Shown: positions 17,077-25,419 of the stretch, in pieces
How the letters are laid out: every line of letters starts with the position of its first letter
Numbering within the stretch: the stretch's first letter is position 1
From: CAYJSJ01 sp964373065
GTDB taxonomy: Bacteria > Patescibacteriota > Gracilibacteria > Peribacterales > Peribacteraceae
Assembly: GCA_964373065.1 (NCBI GenBank)
Contig: CAYJSJ010000008.1
Span: 1-47,690 of the forward strand
Reading direction: 5' to 3'
DNA: 47,690 bases
Position numbers and translations under genes: made by a program
Notes under the pieces: generated by a model
What the model saw: only the letters and a program-made list of their open reading frames with translations
What the model was told of the DNA's origin: nothing
Databases searched by the model: none

Positions 17077-17778
17077 TTACAGCCCCAGCTGTTTGCGAAT
17101 CTCGTCAGCCTTTTGCTGTTCGACATCTCGCGCACCTTGCTGTACGGTAATAGCTTGAAGATCACGCCAGTCTTCGCAGTGTTTTTGTTCGAGCTTCTGT
17201 AACTGCAAAAGGTGTTTGGGGGAAAGCTGACCGAACTTTCGCTTTTCCTCTTCGAGGATTTTTTGCAGTTCATCTATTTGAAATTGCGAAAGTTTGGGGA
17301 TCGCTTGCACAATCCTCCATTTCTCGTCTCTGGTCAGTGAAATACTCCCCCGCAGAAGGGTAAGGAAGATCTGTTCATCAAACGTAGTTTCATTGTGCTT
17401 AGGGATGGAAATAGCATCGTTGGTGAGACTGACGCAAATGGAACCGAAACGGTAGTCTTTGACCTCCTTGAGAATCTTAATATCTTCATCATCAAACCCC
17501 TTCTTTTTCAGTGCTTCGTCAGAAGGGAGCGCCCCGGGGGGAGGCGGTGGAGGCCCCTGATCCTGCGGCTGTGCAGAGTCCCCCTGTTGCTTCGGAGGAG
17601 GGGGAGGGGGGGACGCGAAAACCTGCGTGGGGTCGAGCCCGCCTTGCGGTACATTTTCCCCCGGACGTGGTGGAGCCTGCTGTTTTCCTTGAGCACTACC
17701 GCCAGTTGATTGCCCTTGAGGCGGGTTTCCTGCCCTTTTGCCTTGAGAGGGATTGATGGGTGGTTGCGGGTCTGCCAT
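17077..17778 (-). CDS. proline-rich protein with helical C-terminal domain
   Basis: A 233-residue protein with no signal peptide. Residues 1-85 are a low-complexity Pro/Gln/Gly segment with two runs of six prolines. Residues about 88-150 form a compact domain (KKKGFDDEDIKILKEVKDYR, VSLTNDAISIPKHNETTFDE). Residues about 150-233 are helical and charged, suitable for coiled coil. The family is unknown. It converges on the 16533 gene with 10 bp between stops. The Pro-rich arm suggests a flexible tether or a partner-binding region. Confidence 0.6.
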   Translation of the reverse strand: MADPQPPINPSQGKRAGNPPQGQSTGGSAQGKQQAPPRPGENVPQGGLDPTQVFASPPPPPPKQQGDSAQPQDQGPPPPPPGALPSDEALKKKGFDDEDIKILKEVKDYRFGSICVSLTNDAISIPKHNETTFDEQIFLTLLRGSISLTRDEKWRIVQAIPKLSQFQIDELQKILEEEKRKFGQLSPKHLLQLQKLEQKHCEDWRDLQAITVQQGARDVEQQKADEIRKQLGL

Positions 17779-17837
17779 ACGGTTTGTTACATCAGTCTAG
17801 CAGGCGAAATAACCCTGACAACAGTATTTCTCATGAT

Positions 17838-18047
17838 TCAGAAGCCACCACATCCGCAATCTGAGATGTTGGCATACTTGGCCTTTTGAGAGTGCGAGAC
17901 ATCCAAAAGTAATTTTTTGCGAACCTCATCTACGGTCAGCCCAAGTTGCGCAGCAAGAGACTGTGATCCTTCGGTAGTTGTGAGATCCTGTTGATTAAAT
18001 TGAACTATGTTTCCATTCACATCCGTAGTACTGAGTATATTGACCAT
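17838..18047 (-). CDS. small protein with C-terminal CGCGGF, possible modified-peptide precursor
   Basis: From the ATG at 18047 the product is 69 residues (MVNILSTTDVNGNIVQFNQQ, ending ISDCGCGGF). An alternative TTG start at 18116 overlaps the recG stop (TTGA) and would give 92 residues. The middle (SLAAQLGLTVDEVRKKLLLD) is an acidic amphipathic segment of the sort found in leader peptides, and the last residues are a short Ser/Asn stretch followed by Cys-Gly-Cys-Gly-Gly. That layout, helical leader plus tiny Cys/Gly core, is what ribosomally made, modified peptides look like, but no modifying enzyme is visible in the window. A metal-binding tail is the alternative. Confidence 0.5.
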   Translation of the reverse strand: MVNILSTTDVNGNIVQFNQQDLTTTEGSQSLAAQLGLTVDEVRKKLLLDVSHSQKAKYANISDCGCGGF

Positions 18048-18112
18048 ATTTATAGGAGGAAAATTAATAAGGTTATTAACTTGCGAGGATGTTATCCCCC
18101 ATTTCCTCTGAG

Positions 18113-20128
18113 TCAAGCCAGATTCAACGCTCTTTCCGCAGCTTTTCTTGCACGGACAACGAGCTCCGGGTTCATGAGGCTTGCGGTTACGAACTCCGGA
18201 ATGCCGCTCTGCCTAATCCCAAAAAGCTCACCGGGGCCCCGAAGTTTCAAATCAATCTCAGCAAGCATAAACCCTGAATCGTGCTTTTCCATGGCACGGA
18301 GCCGCTGGCTTCTGGCCTGCGAAGGATTTGTCGTAAACAGGAAGCAGTGGCTTTGGAGGTCGCTCCTGCCGACACGACCCCGAAACTGATGGAGTTGCGC
18401 CAGCCCGAAGCGCTCTGCGCCTTCTATGACGATAATCGTTGCGTTCGGGACGTCTATACCCACTTCTATCACGGACGTAGATACGAGAATGTCGAACGTC
18501 TTGTCCTTAAATTCTTTCATAACCCTCTCCTTTTCCTGCGGAGTCATTTTCCCATGGAGAGCTGCAATTCTTCGCCTCGGGAATCCTTCCGTCAGTCGCG
18601 CTTTCTCCGCTTCGACATTTTTGATTTCCAGCAACTCCTCATGTGCAGATTCTGCGATCAGCGGGCAGATGACGAAGATCTGCCTCCCCTCCTGAATCTG
18701 CGTATCTATGAAGAGCTCCACAGTTTTCCGATCGTGTGGAGAGACGACTTTCGTCTGTATTTTCGGGCGTTTCCCCGGTTTTTCCGTGAGGACAGAAAGG
18801 TCATGATGACCATGCGCGGTGAGCGCGAGCGTGCGCGGGATCGGCGTTGCCGTCATTGCAAGGAAGTGCGGGCTGCCTTTTTCTTTGAGTTTCCTTCTCT
18901 GCTCTACGCCAAATCTGTGCTGCTCATCGACGATCACAAGTTTCAAATCATGAAACTGCACAGTGTCCTCTATAAGCGCATGTGTGCCAATGACAAGATC
19001 GAAGTTGCCCGATGCGATCATCTCCCGCATAGCTGCCGCCTGCGCTGGAGGAGTAGAGCCTGTGAGCAACGCTACGCGCGGGCACGCCATTTCGATACCG
19101 CATTTTTCACAGAAATTATAGAATGCAATGAGCGTCTTTCCGATCGACTCGCTATGCTGACCTGCAAGAATTTCCGTTGGGACCATGAGAGCGCACTGCC
19201 CGCCGCTCCGTATGACATTTGCTATGACTGCTGTGGCGACTAGCGTCTTTCCGGAACCGACATCTCCTTCGAGCAGCCGTGACATCGGCTTATCCTCCTC
19301 CATGTCTTTGAGAATCTCGTAGATGGCAATTTTCTGGCTTCCTGTCGGCGTAAATTTAAGCGATGCAAAGAAATCACGAATCAGCTGCACGTTCATGGGG
19401 ATCTTCAATCGCTCCGATCGTGCGCCCTGCCACTCCTTCTTTCTCTCCAGTGCTTCTATCTGCATGGCATAGAGCTCTTCGAACGCAATGCGATCCCGTG
19501 CACGTACCAATACCTCCAGCGACTGTGGGAAATGCATAGCTGCAATCGCCTCCGATCGGGAGAGAAATTTTTCTTGGACGATGACTTCCTTAGGAAGTGA
19601 TTCGGGTACTAGAGAAATCGCATCGCGGATGAGATGCATTTTTTCGCGGAGCCACTTGGTCGTTATCCGTTCGTGCTGGGGATACACGGGAACTATGCGA
19701 CCGGAATGCAGCAGTACCCCTCCGCGCTCCTTTTCAAGCTGAGGGCTTTGCATCTGGAGTTTTCTGCCGTTTTCTATGAGCTTTCCGGTAAGCACAACTT
19801 CCTCGTCATCACCGAGCATCCGCTTAATATGGGGCTGATTGAACCAAATGACCTCGCAGGTCATGGCATCTGCGTCCGTAAACACTCCGGTGACCAGCTG
19901 CATGCCTTTTCTGGTTCGAATCCGCTTCAGCTTTGTAACCGTTCCTGCAATCGTCACCTTTTGCCCAAGCGGAGCAGCGGTAAGCGTATGCATCGTCGAG
20001 AGATCTTCATGCGCTCTCGGGAGATAGAGCAGCAAATCTTCAACAGTATCCAAACCTAAATTATGCAGGATATCGAGGTATTCTGCTGTAGTTCTCAAAA
20101 CCCGTGAAAGAGGAGTTGAAAGTTCCAC
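18113..20128 (-). CDS. recG: ATP-dependent DNA helicase RecG
   Basis: A 671-residue branch-migrating helicase that remodels stalled replication forks and Holliday junctions. The N-terminal helix-hairpin region (LHNLGLDTVEDLLLYLPRAH) leads into the OB-fold wedge domain. The helicase core has Walker A EGDVGSGKTLVA, the DEQH box (VDEQHRFGVEQRRKL), motif III MTATPIPRTLA and the RecG-typical VSTSVIEVGIDVPNAT and QFRGRVGRS. The start is a GTG at 20128, fixed by a TATACT box exactly 6 nt upstream. Divergent from the 20156 gene with only 27 bp between start codons. Confidence 0.97.
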   Translation of the reverse strand: MELSTPLSRVLRTTAEYLDILHNLGLDTVEDLLLYLPRAHEDLSTMHTLTAAPLGQKVTIAGTVTKLKRIRTRKGMQLVTGVFTDADAMTCEVIWFNQPHIKRMLGDDEEVVLTGKLIENGRKLQMQSPQLEKERGGVLLHSGRIVPVYPQHERITTKWLREKMHLIRDAISLVPESLPKEVIVQEKFLSRSEAIAAMHFPQSLEVLVRARDRIAFEELYAMQIEALERKKEWQGARSERLKIPMNVQLIRDFFASLKFTPTGSQKIAIYEILKDMEEDKPMSRLLEGDVGSGKTLVATAVIANVIRSGGQCALMVPTEILAGQHSESIGKTLIAFYNFCEKCGIEMACPRVALLTGSTPPAQAAAMREMIASGNFDLVIGTHALIEDTVQFHDLKLVIVDEQHRFGVEQRRKLKEKGSPHFLAMTATPIPRTLALTAHGHHDLSVLTEKPGKRPKIQTKVVSPHDRKTVELFIDTQIQEGRQIFVICPLIAESAHEELLEIKNVEAEKARLTEGFPRRRIAALHGKMTPQEKERVMKEFKDKTFDILVSTSVIEVGIDVPNATIIVIEGAERFGLAQLHQFRGRVGRSDLQSHCFLFTTNPSQARSQRLRAMEKHDSGFMLAEIDLKLRGPGELFGIRQSGIPEFVTASLMNPELVVRARKAAERALNLA

Positions 20129-20134
20129 GAAGGT

Positions 20135-20149
20135 AGTATACGATACACC
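20135..20149. promoter_or_regulatory. overlapping divergent -10 elements, recG and 20156 gene
   Basis: TATACT on the minus strand (20135-20140) is 6 nt from the recG GTG. On the plus strand a weak TACACC (20144-20149) ends 6 nt before the 20156 ATG. Only 27 bp separate the two start codons, so the two promoters must overlap. Confidence 0.5.
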
Positions 20150-20155
20150 CCTTTT

Positions 20156-20713
20156 ATGAAAAGACTTCTTGCCATCACAGTCCTCGCTCTTGGCTTGCTG
20201 CCAAGCCTTCCTGTATTTACAGCTACTGCCCTTTCACTGGCGGAAGAGAGTCTGAATGATCACTGCAGGAGTCGCCTCGGCATTGGGCAAACAGAGCCTG
20301 TGTATGGTCTGGTATTGCAGCAGATCAAGCGCTGTATGACAAACACTGCAGAGCAATTTAAAATCGCAGAAACCCTGCAACGCAGAGCTGGTATTGGTCA
20401 TTATGTACAGCGCTATGACGAGGCTCAAGCAGCGCGGCCTGTTTTCCGTGAAACACAAAGAAGCCTGACCACACGCATGCTCAAGCAGGAAGAAATTCGT
20501 ATCGACTACTACAAAACGTCAACAGTCTCTGAGCGCGCAGAAGCGCTGAATCTACATCGCATCAGTCGGCGGCTTGCCGTACGAGAGAAGGAACAGCAGC
20601 TTTTCCAAGAGCGGCTTCAAAAGCAGATGCAATGGCAGAGAGCTATCCAAGCATGCAGGTACTCCGTACGCAGCCAAAGCGGGAACTGCGCGTTGATGGA
20701 GCTGACGAGGTAG
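20156..20713 (+). CDS. exported helical protein, unknown function
   Basis: A 185-residue protein with a clear signal peptide (MKRLLAITVLALGLLPSLPV, likely cleaved after TATA). The mature part is almost entirely helical with many Arg/Gln/Glu, including a predicted coiled coil (REKEQQLFQERLQKQMQWQR), and four cysteines (NDHCRSR, IKRCMTN, IQACRYS, SGNCALM) that could pair as two disulfides. The arrangement recalls small periplasmic/extracytoplasmic chaperones, but no family is recognised. It ends 113 bp before tRNA-Pro. Confidence 0.65.
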   Translation: MKRLLAITVLALGLLPSLPVFTATALSLAEESLNDHCRSRLGIGQTEPVYGLVLQQIKRCMTNTAEQFKIAETLQRRAGIGHYVQRYDEAQAARPVFRETQRSLTTRMLKQEEIRIDYYKTSTVSERAEALNLHRISRRLAVREKEQQLFQERLQKQMQWQRAIQACRYSVRSQSGNCALMELTR

Positions 20714-20826
20714 AAAGAGTGTACTTCGGTTGTCAGTTAAGAGAACCAAAGGCAAAAATACTAATGAGCAATATTGTATTCGCTGCTCTAGTCATAAAGA
20801 TAATTGTTCAGCATAATGAATACGAT

Positions 20827-20903
20827 CGGGGCGTAGCTCAGTTGGCTAGAGCGCCTGGTTTGGGACCAGGAGGCCGCGAGTTCGAGTCCCGCCGCCCCGA
20901 CCA
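20827..20903 (+). tRNA. tRNA-Pro(TGG)
   Basis: The acceptor CGGGGCG pairs perfectly with CGCCCCG. The D arm is GCTCAGTTGGCTAGAGC, the anticodon stem CCTGG/CCAGG encloses TTTGGGA (anticodon TGG), and the T arm GCGAG-TTCGAGT-CCCGC has one A-C mismatch. CCA is encoded at 20901-20903. A short hairpin CGGTC-TAC-GGCCG follows at 20920-20932. Confidence 0.95.
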
Positions 20904-20968
20904 GCCTTCGTCGCTTCGGCGGTCTACGGCCGGCAAGATGTTCGAGTTGAGTTCCACTAGGTCGACCA

Positions 20969-20989
20969 GCAATGAATTGCTAGTATACA
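20969..20989 (+). promoter_or_regulatory. priA -10 with adjacent palindrome
   Basis: TATACA (20984-20989) ends 6 nt before the priA ATG. Just upstream, AGCAAT-GA-ATTGCT (20969-20982) is an inverted repeat lying where the -35/-10 spacer would be, so it could be an operator. Confidence 0.45.
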
Positions 20990-20995
20990 TCCCTC

Positions 20996-23098
20996 ATGCG
21001 CATACGCGTTCTTACTGCTCAGAACTCTTCGGGGATATCCGATGGTCTGACATACGAGTGTGAACACGATCTCCCACCGGGCGCGTTCGTCTCCGTCCCT
21101 CTGCGCAATAGCACTGTCGATGGAATCGTCATAGAAAAGAGCGATGATCCCATCGGGGATTTTGATATTAAATCTGTAGCGAAAATTCATTCTGAGTTAC
21201 CTATCCTCAGTAAAGCACACATTCAAACGCTCCTCTGGATGGCAGACCACTACTGCTGCAGCGTACGGCAGGCGCTCCGTGTCTTTCTGCCGAGTCCCCC
21301 ATGGGGATCGCTTCTGCCAAAAGAGAAGATTGCCTACCGACTCGCTAAAGAGACGAAGGTGAAAGGCGTGAAACAATTACGGATTATCGACGCACTTCGG
21401 GGACGAGGTGTAATACTGTGGGATACCCTCCGAGAAGAAACCGGTGCATCGAAGGTGTCCGTTCGTACACTTAAACGGCAGGGGATTATCACCGAGGAAA
21501 ACCTTCGCGAATCCATTGTAGGCAAGAGTCCCCTTTTGGTACAAAAACCGAAACTTTCATCAAGCCAGGAGTCTGCTGTCCTCTCGATTTGTAAAGCAAA
21601 CACTACAAGCCTGCTCTTTGGCGTTACCGGTAGCGGAAAAACCGAGGTCTATGCAGAGCTACTTGGGCGTATGGCTGAGCGCGGGCTGCAGTCGATCTTT
21701 CTTGTACCCGAAATTTTGCTCACAGGACAGATGATCCAGAGATTCACAAAACTCCTCGGGCAAGAGAACATCGCCGTTCTTCATAGTGGACTGACGCCTG
21801 CTGAACGAAAGCAGGCATGGAGGAACATACGGTATGGCAACATCCTCCTCGTTATCGGTTCGCGCTCCGCACTCTTTGCCCCTGTTACAACACTCGGGCT
21901 CATCATCATAGATGAAGAACATGAATGGACGTACAAGAACGAACAAACCCCACGCTACCACGCTCGAGACACGGCAGAAAAGCTTTGCAGTGCGTTTGGT
22001 GCGAAGCTTGTTCTCGGATCTGCAACTCCATCGGTAGAAACCTGGAAGCGTGCCAAGGATGGGTCTATCAATTTCGTGACCATGCCTGAGCGCTTCAGAA
22101 GTGCAGCACTTCCGGTCGTCAAGGTCGTTGATCTCGCACACGTAGAATTCGGTAATGACTACCCGTTCAGTAATACTCTGACAGAAGCAATTGATGACCG
22201 ACTTGCGCGCGGCGAACAATCCGTTCTCTTCCTTAATCGTCGCGGGTCGGCTACTTCCCTCCTCTGCTTGGATTGCCGGCGACGCGTCGTATCACCCGAT
22301 TCCAATCTCCCCTATACGGTTCATAGAGGCAGCGGCGATACACTCTTTCTCATGGACCATACGACAGGTGCTACTGCAGAAATGCCAGTGTCGTGTCCCG
22401 GCTGCCTAAGCGTAAGGTTGCGTCCTGTAGGGGCTGGAACACAGCGCATAGAAGATATTCTGAAACGCAAATTCCCAAAAGCCCGCTTACTGCGCGCAGA
22501 CAGTGATACCCTTACCGGAGCAGACGCAATGCGTCATGTGCTTGATTCCATGCTCGGAAATAATGCCGACATACTCCTAGGGACGCAGTCTGTCGTAAAG
22601 GGGTTAGATCTCCCAAATGTCACGCTCGCTGCCGTGCTCATTGCTGACATCGGTATGTCGCTTCCGCATTTCCGCGCGGGAGAACGCGTTTTCCAGCTGC
22701 TGACGCAACTTGTCGGTCGCTCAGGCCGATCGAAGCCGGGCGATGTGATCATACAAACATTCAGGCCGGATGCTCTGGAAGTCAAAGCTGCAACGTTCCA
22801 TACGACTGAGGCGTACCTAGACCAGGAACTTTCCACGCGCAGGGCATCCAAGTATCCGCCGTACGCTGAAATGATACGCATCATCTTACGAGATCCGGAT
22901 GCAAAGCCGAGGGCAAAAGCACTTGCGTCGGTACTCGCCGCACGATCAAAGAATTTAGCCATTCACTCAGCACCGACACTGTTTGGCGGCGGACGAGAGT
23001 GGCATGTTCTCATTCGAGGCGATGACCCCCGTAGCGTTCTTTCGGGAGTCGACCTGTCTCATGCCGCAATCGATGTGGACCCTGTGGACTGCGTGTAG
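20996..23098 (+). CDS. priA: primosomal protein N' (replication restart helicase PriA)
   Basis: A 700-residue 3'-5' helicase that reloads the replisome at stalled forks. The N-terminal 3'BD and winged-helix regions are present. The helicase core has Walker A GVTGSGKTEVYAEL, DEEH (IIDEEHEWTYKNEQTPRYHA), LGSATPSVET, NRRGSAT, GTQSVVKGLDLP and QLVGRSGR. The zinc-binding module inserted in the second RecA lobe normally has eight cysteines for two zinc ions. Here only C424/C427 and C467/C470 remain and the four middle ones are gone, so at most one zinc can bind. The 3' end overlaps the convergent TrmH-family gene by 40 bp. Confidence 0.96.
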   Translation: MRIRVLTAQNSSGISDGLTYECEHDLPPGAFVSVPLRNSTVDGIVIEKSDDPIGDFDIKSVAKIHSELPILSKAHIQTLLWMADHYCCSVRQALRVFLPSPPWGSLLPKEKIAYRLAKETKVKGVKQLRIIDALRGRGVILWDTLREETGASKVSVRTLKRQGIITEENLRESIVGKSPLLVQKPKLSSSQESAVLSICKANTTSLLFGVTGSGKTEVYAELLGRMAERGLQSIFLVPEILLTGQMIQRFTKLLGQENIAVLHSGLTPAERKQAWRNIRYGNILLVIGSRSALFAPVTTLGLIIIDEEHEWTYKNEQTPRYHARDTAEKLCSAFGAKLVLGSATPSVETWKRAKDGSINFVTMPERFRSAALPVVKVVDLAHVEFGNDYPFSNTLTEAIDDRLARGEQSVLFLNRRGSATSLLCLDCRRRVVSPDSNLPYTVHRGSGDTLFLMDHTTGATAEMPVSCPGCLSVRLRPVGAGTQRIEDILKRKFPKARLLRADSDTLTGADAMRHVLDSMLGNNADILLGTQSVVKGLDLPNVTLAAVLIADIGMSLPHFRAGERVFQLLTQLVGRSGRSKPGDVIIQTFRPDALEVKAATFHTTEAYLDQELSTRRASKYPPYAEMIRIILRDPDAKPRAKALASVLAARSKNLAIHSAPTLFGGGREWHVLIRGDDPRSVLSGVDLSHAAIDVDPVDCV

Positions 23099-23550
23099 AA
23101 ATTTCGAAAGTGATGCAGTGCAATGCCAGCCGCTACCGCCACATTGAGAGATTCCTTCTTACCGTGCATGGGAATTCTCACGATGACATCGGAAAGACCA
23201 AGAAGTTCCTGTGCAATACCAGTGACTTCATGCCCTACGATAAGGCAGATCTTCCCGTCAGGGATATACGTATGAAGCTCGACTGCTCCCACGGAGGTCT
23301 CTAGGGCGACAATGCTCCACTTGTCTTTTTTTAACGCTGCAATGATTGCTGCAGGGTCCGAAACAGCTTCCCAAGGAACAAAGCGCTCTGCCCCTATCGC
23401 GGTCTTACTGATCTCTCTGCGTGGCGGGCATGCCGTATAGCCCGAAAGATAGAGCATCTCGACACCCAGGGCGTCCGCTGTCCGAAAGAGCGAACCGACG
23501 TTCCAGAGCGACCTGATATTGTGAGCGAGAATTCGTATCCGTCGTTGCAT
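23059..23550 (-). CDS. TrmH/SpoU-family RNA methyltransferase
   Basis: A SPOUT-class methylase that would 2'-O-methylate tRNA or rRNA with S-adenosylmethionine. All three family motifs are present: NIRSLWNVGSLFRTADALG (motif 1), ICLIVGHEVTGIAQELL (motif 2) and IPMHGKKESLNVAVAAGIAL (motif 3). From the ATG at 23550 it has 163 residues, about the size of the catalytic domain alone, so no extra RNA-binding domain. An ATG five codons upstream (23565) is also possible; the frame is open further but would intrude on the PurQ-type gene. It lies just downstream of that gene and may share its transcript. Which RNA it modifies cannot be told. Confidence 0.9.
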   Translation of the reverse strand: MQRRIRILAHNIRSLWNVGSLFRTADALGVEMLYLSGYTACPPRREISKTAIGAERFVPWEAVSDPAAIIAALKKDKWSIVALETSVGAVELHTYIPDGKICLIVGHEVTGIAQELLGLSDVIVRIPMHGKKESLNVAVAAGIALHHFRNFYTQSTGSTSIAA

Positions 23551-23573
23551 AGTATAATGTGGCATGTTCGCAG

Positions 23574-24806
23574 CTAAAATAGTTCCAGGCTCGACGAATG
23601 CGGATTCCCAAAAAGCTCCAGTACATCGCTCTGTAAAACGTCCTCTGCACTCACACCAAAACACAGGTAACAGACTCCTGTTTCACTCCCCTTCCCGAGG
23701 CTCAATGCTCCCGTGTCTGGCTCGTCGCGGCGTAGTATGGCAATCGCGTGTTCACCGATGGGCTCTATGCCCGACTCATCCTTTGTATCGTGATTCCATC
23801 GAAAAAATTCATCACCACGTCGGATATAGGCAATTTCTTTGTTCGGATTAAAACGCGAGAGTGCGGAGAGAAGCCTCTGTGCGTCACCGCCGGGGACCGA
23901 CAGATACTTCATCTGCTTGAGCGTCATTGAAGGAACGAGTTTCTTAAGCGCCTGTTCAACCGTGCGTTCCTCGTTATTGACAATGATCGTATCGATAAAG
24001 ATTTCGAGTCCGGTCGCTTTACGTTTTTTGAGTTTCTGGGATTTGGAAGACGATGCATAAACACCGTTTGCCGATGATCGAGCGGGATGCGATTCTATCC
24101 AGCGTTTCAGTGAAGAAAAATAGGCGGCTCCGTTTTGGGTCCGTTCGGGGTGTGGCATGAGGGCGACGACGTTGCCTTCGGGATTGCAGATGCCGGCTGT
24201 GGCAAACTCTGAACCGTTGGGATTATATTCTGCGGTGGGGCCAAGTTTGCCATCGGGATCACAGTAGCAGAAGGCCAATTGATCGTTATCCATCAACTGC
24301 TTCCAAAGAGCTCTGTCCTTTGTCGTAAACCGCCCCTCGCCGTGGGCGATGGGCACATGCATCACGCCTTCCCAGTCCGATGTGGCACAGCGTTTCCTAT
24401 CACAGGACGGCGTGATCCACACCCACTCACTGAGGTATCCTGGTGCGGCGCCGTCGATCGCATTGTGTGCAAGACACATCGAAAGATGTTTACCAAGTGG
24501 AATCAAACCACTCTCGACAAGAATTTGTGCTCCATTGCAGTTCCCTATTACCGGCTTGCCCCGTGCAGCTTCGAGTTTGATAAATTCCATGAGCGAATCC
24601 CTCCCCGCGATCATGCCGGAGCGTCCGCGGTCTTCGTAGCTAAATCCTCCGGGGATGAAATAACCGTCAACATCATCGAGACGCGCTCTATCATCATTCC
24701 ACCGGAAGAACATCGCCTCCATTCCGGCTTCTTTCAAAGACCGCAGGGACTCGACCTCGCAATTATTTCCCGGAAAAGAGAGAACAGCAACCAGTGGCTT
24801 CTTCAT
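23574..24806 (-). CDS. PurQ-type FGAM synthase glutaminase with C-terminal extension
   Basis: Residues 1-245 are a class I glutamine amidotransferase of the phosphoribosylformylglycinamidine synthase (PurQ/PurL-C) type, supplying ammonia from glutamine in purine synthesis. The signature is LSFPGNNCEVESL, IPGGFSYEDRGRSG, the nucleophile in GNCNGAQIL (about C94) and the His-Glu pair in PHPERTQNGA. A basic linker (KSQKLKKRKATG) follows and then about 140 residues (269-410) that PurQ proteins normally lack. These might be a PurS-like or regulatory domain but I cannot align them with confidence. No other purine genes are in the window. A TAGCAT box 6 nt upstream supports the ATG at 24806. Confidence 0.85.
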   Translation of the reverse strand: MKKPLVAVLSFPGNNCEVESLRSLKEAGMEAMFFRWNDDRARLDDVDGYFIPGGFSYEDRGRSGMIAGRDSLMEFIKLEAARGKPVIGNCNGAQILVESGLIPLGKHLSMCLAHNAIDGAAPGYLSEWVWITPSCDRKRCATSDWEGVMHVPIAHGEGRFTTKDRALWKQLMDNDQLAFCYCDPDGKLGPTAEYNPNGSEFATAGICNPEGNVVALMPHPERTQNGAAYFSSLKRWIESHPARSSANGVYASSSKSQKLKKRKATGLEIFIDTIIVNNEERTVEQALKKLVPSMTLKQMKYLSVPGGDAQRLLSALSRFNPNKEIAYIRRGDEFFRWNHDTKDESGIEPIGEHAIAILRRDEPDTGALSLGKGSETGVCYLCFGVSAEDVLQSDVLELFGNPHSSSLELF

Positions 24807-24862
24807 GCATACATGCTACCTTAGCGAAGACAACGATGCTAACAATGTCGCTCTCTTCAGCA

Positions 24863-25408
24863 TCAGATCGTCATCACCTCCTCCTCTTTTTTGCGCACGC
24901 TCTCTTCCACCTTTTCATTACCAGCCTTTACAGCCTTCTCCACGGTCTCGAGAAGCGTGTAGCGAACATCTTCATCCTTCTCGCTTGCCTTGATTTCGTC
25001 ATGAATGCGTTGACGTTGCTGGCGAATGGAAATACGCGCTTCTTCACCAAGCTTCGCCACAACCTTCGTCATCTGCTGCCTGCGCTCCTCAGTCATCTTC
25101 GGAAGGGAAAGCCGGATGACGACACCGTCATTGACGGGTGATGCTCCAAGATCCGCTTTACTAAGGGCTATTTCCACGGCTTGCATTATCGACTTATCCC
25201 ACGGTTGCAGTACGATGGTCTTTGCATCCTGAATGCTGATTCCGGCGACTGCCTTCAAAGGTTGCATCTGACCATAGGCATCGACGAGAATACCCTCAAC
25301 GAGAGCGGCGCTTGCACGACCGGTCTGCAGCTTTGCAAACTCGCCATGGAGATGCGTCAGCACCTTATGAACGTCTGCCTGGAATGCCGTAATGCGTTGG
25401 TCTTCCAT
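24863..25408 (-). CDS. frr: ribosome recycling factor
   Basis: A 181-residue protein that, with EF-G, splits ribosomes after termination. It has near-normal family length and the typical features: the GRASAALVEGILVDAYG segment, LSKADLGASPVNDG followed by VIRLSLPKMTEERR, and the long three-helix bundle ending DEVRYTLLE-like and KKEEEVMTI. It lies directly after pyrH (11 bp), the classical pyrH-frr order. Confidence 0.97.
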   Translation of the reverse strand: MEDQRITAFQADVHKVLTHLHGEFAKLQTGRASAALVEGILVDAYGQMQPLKAVAGISIQDAKTIVLQPWDKSIMQAVEIALSKADLGASPVNDGVVIRLSLPKMTEERRQQMTKVVAKLGEEARISIRQQRQRIHDEIKASEKDEDVRYTLLETVEKAVKAGNEKVEESVRKKEEEVMTI

Positions 25409-25419
25409 AGAAGAAAATG

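Noticed and set aside
18281..19243. 320-codon plus-strand frame
   Set aside because: Antisense of recG helicase motifs; composition (many Arg, Phe, Cys) is not protein-like.
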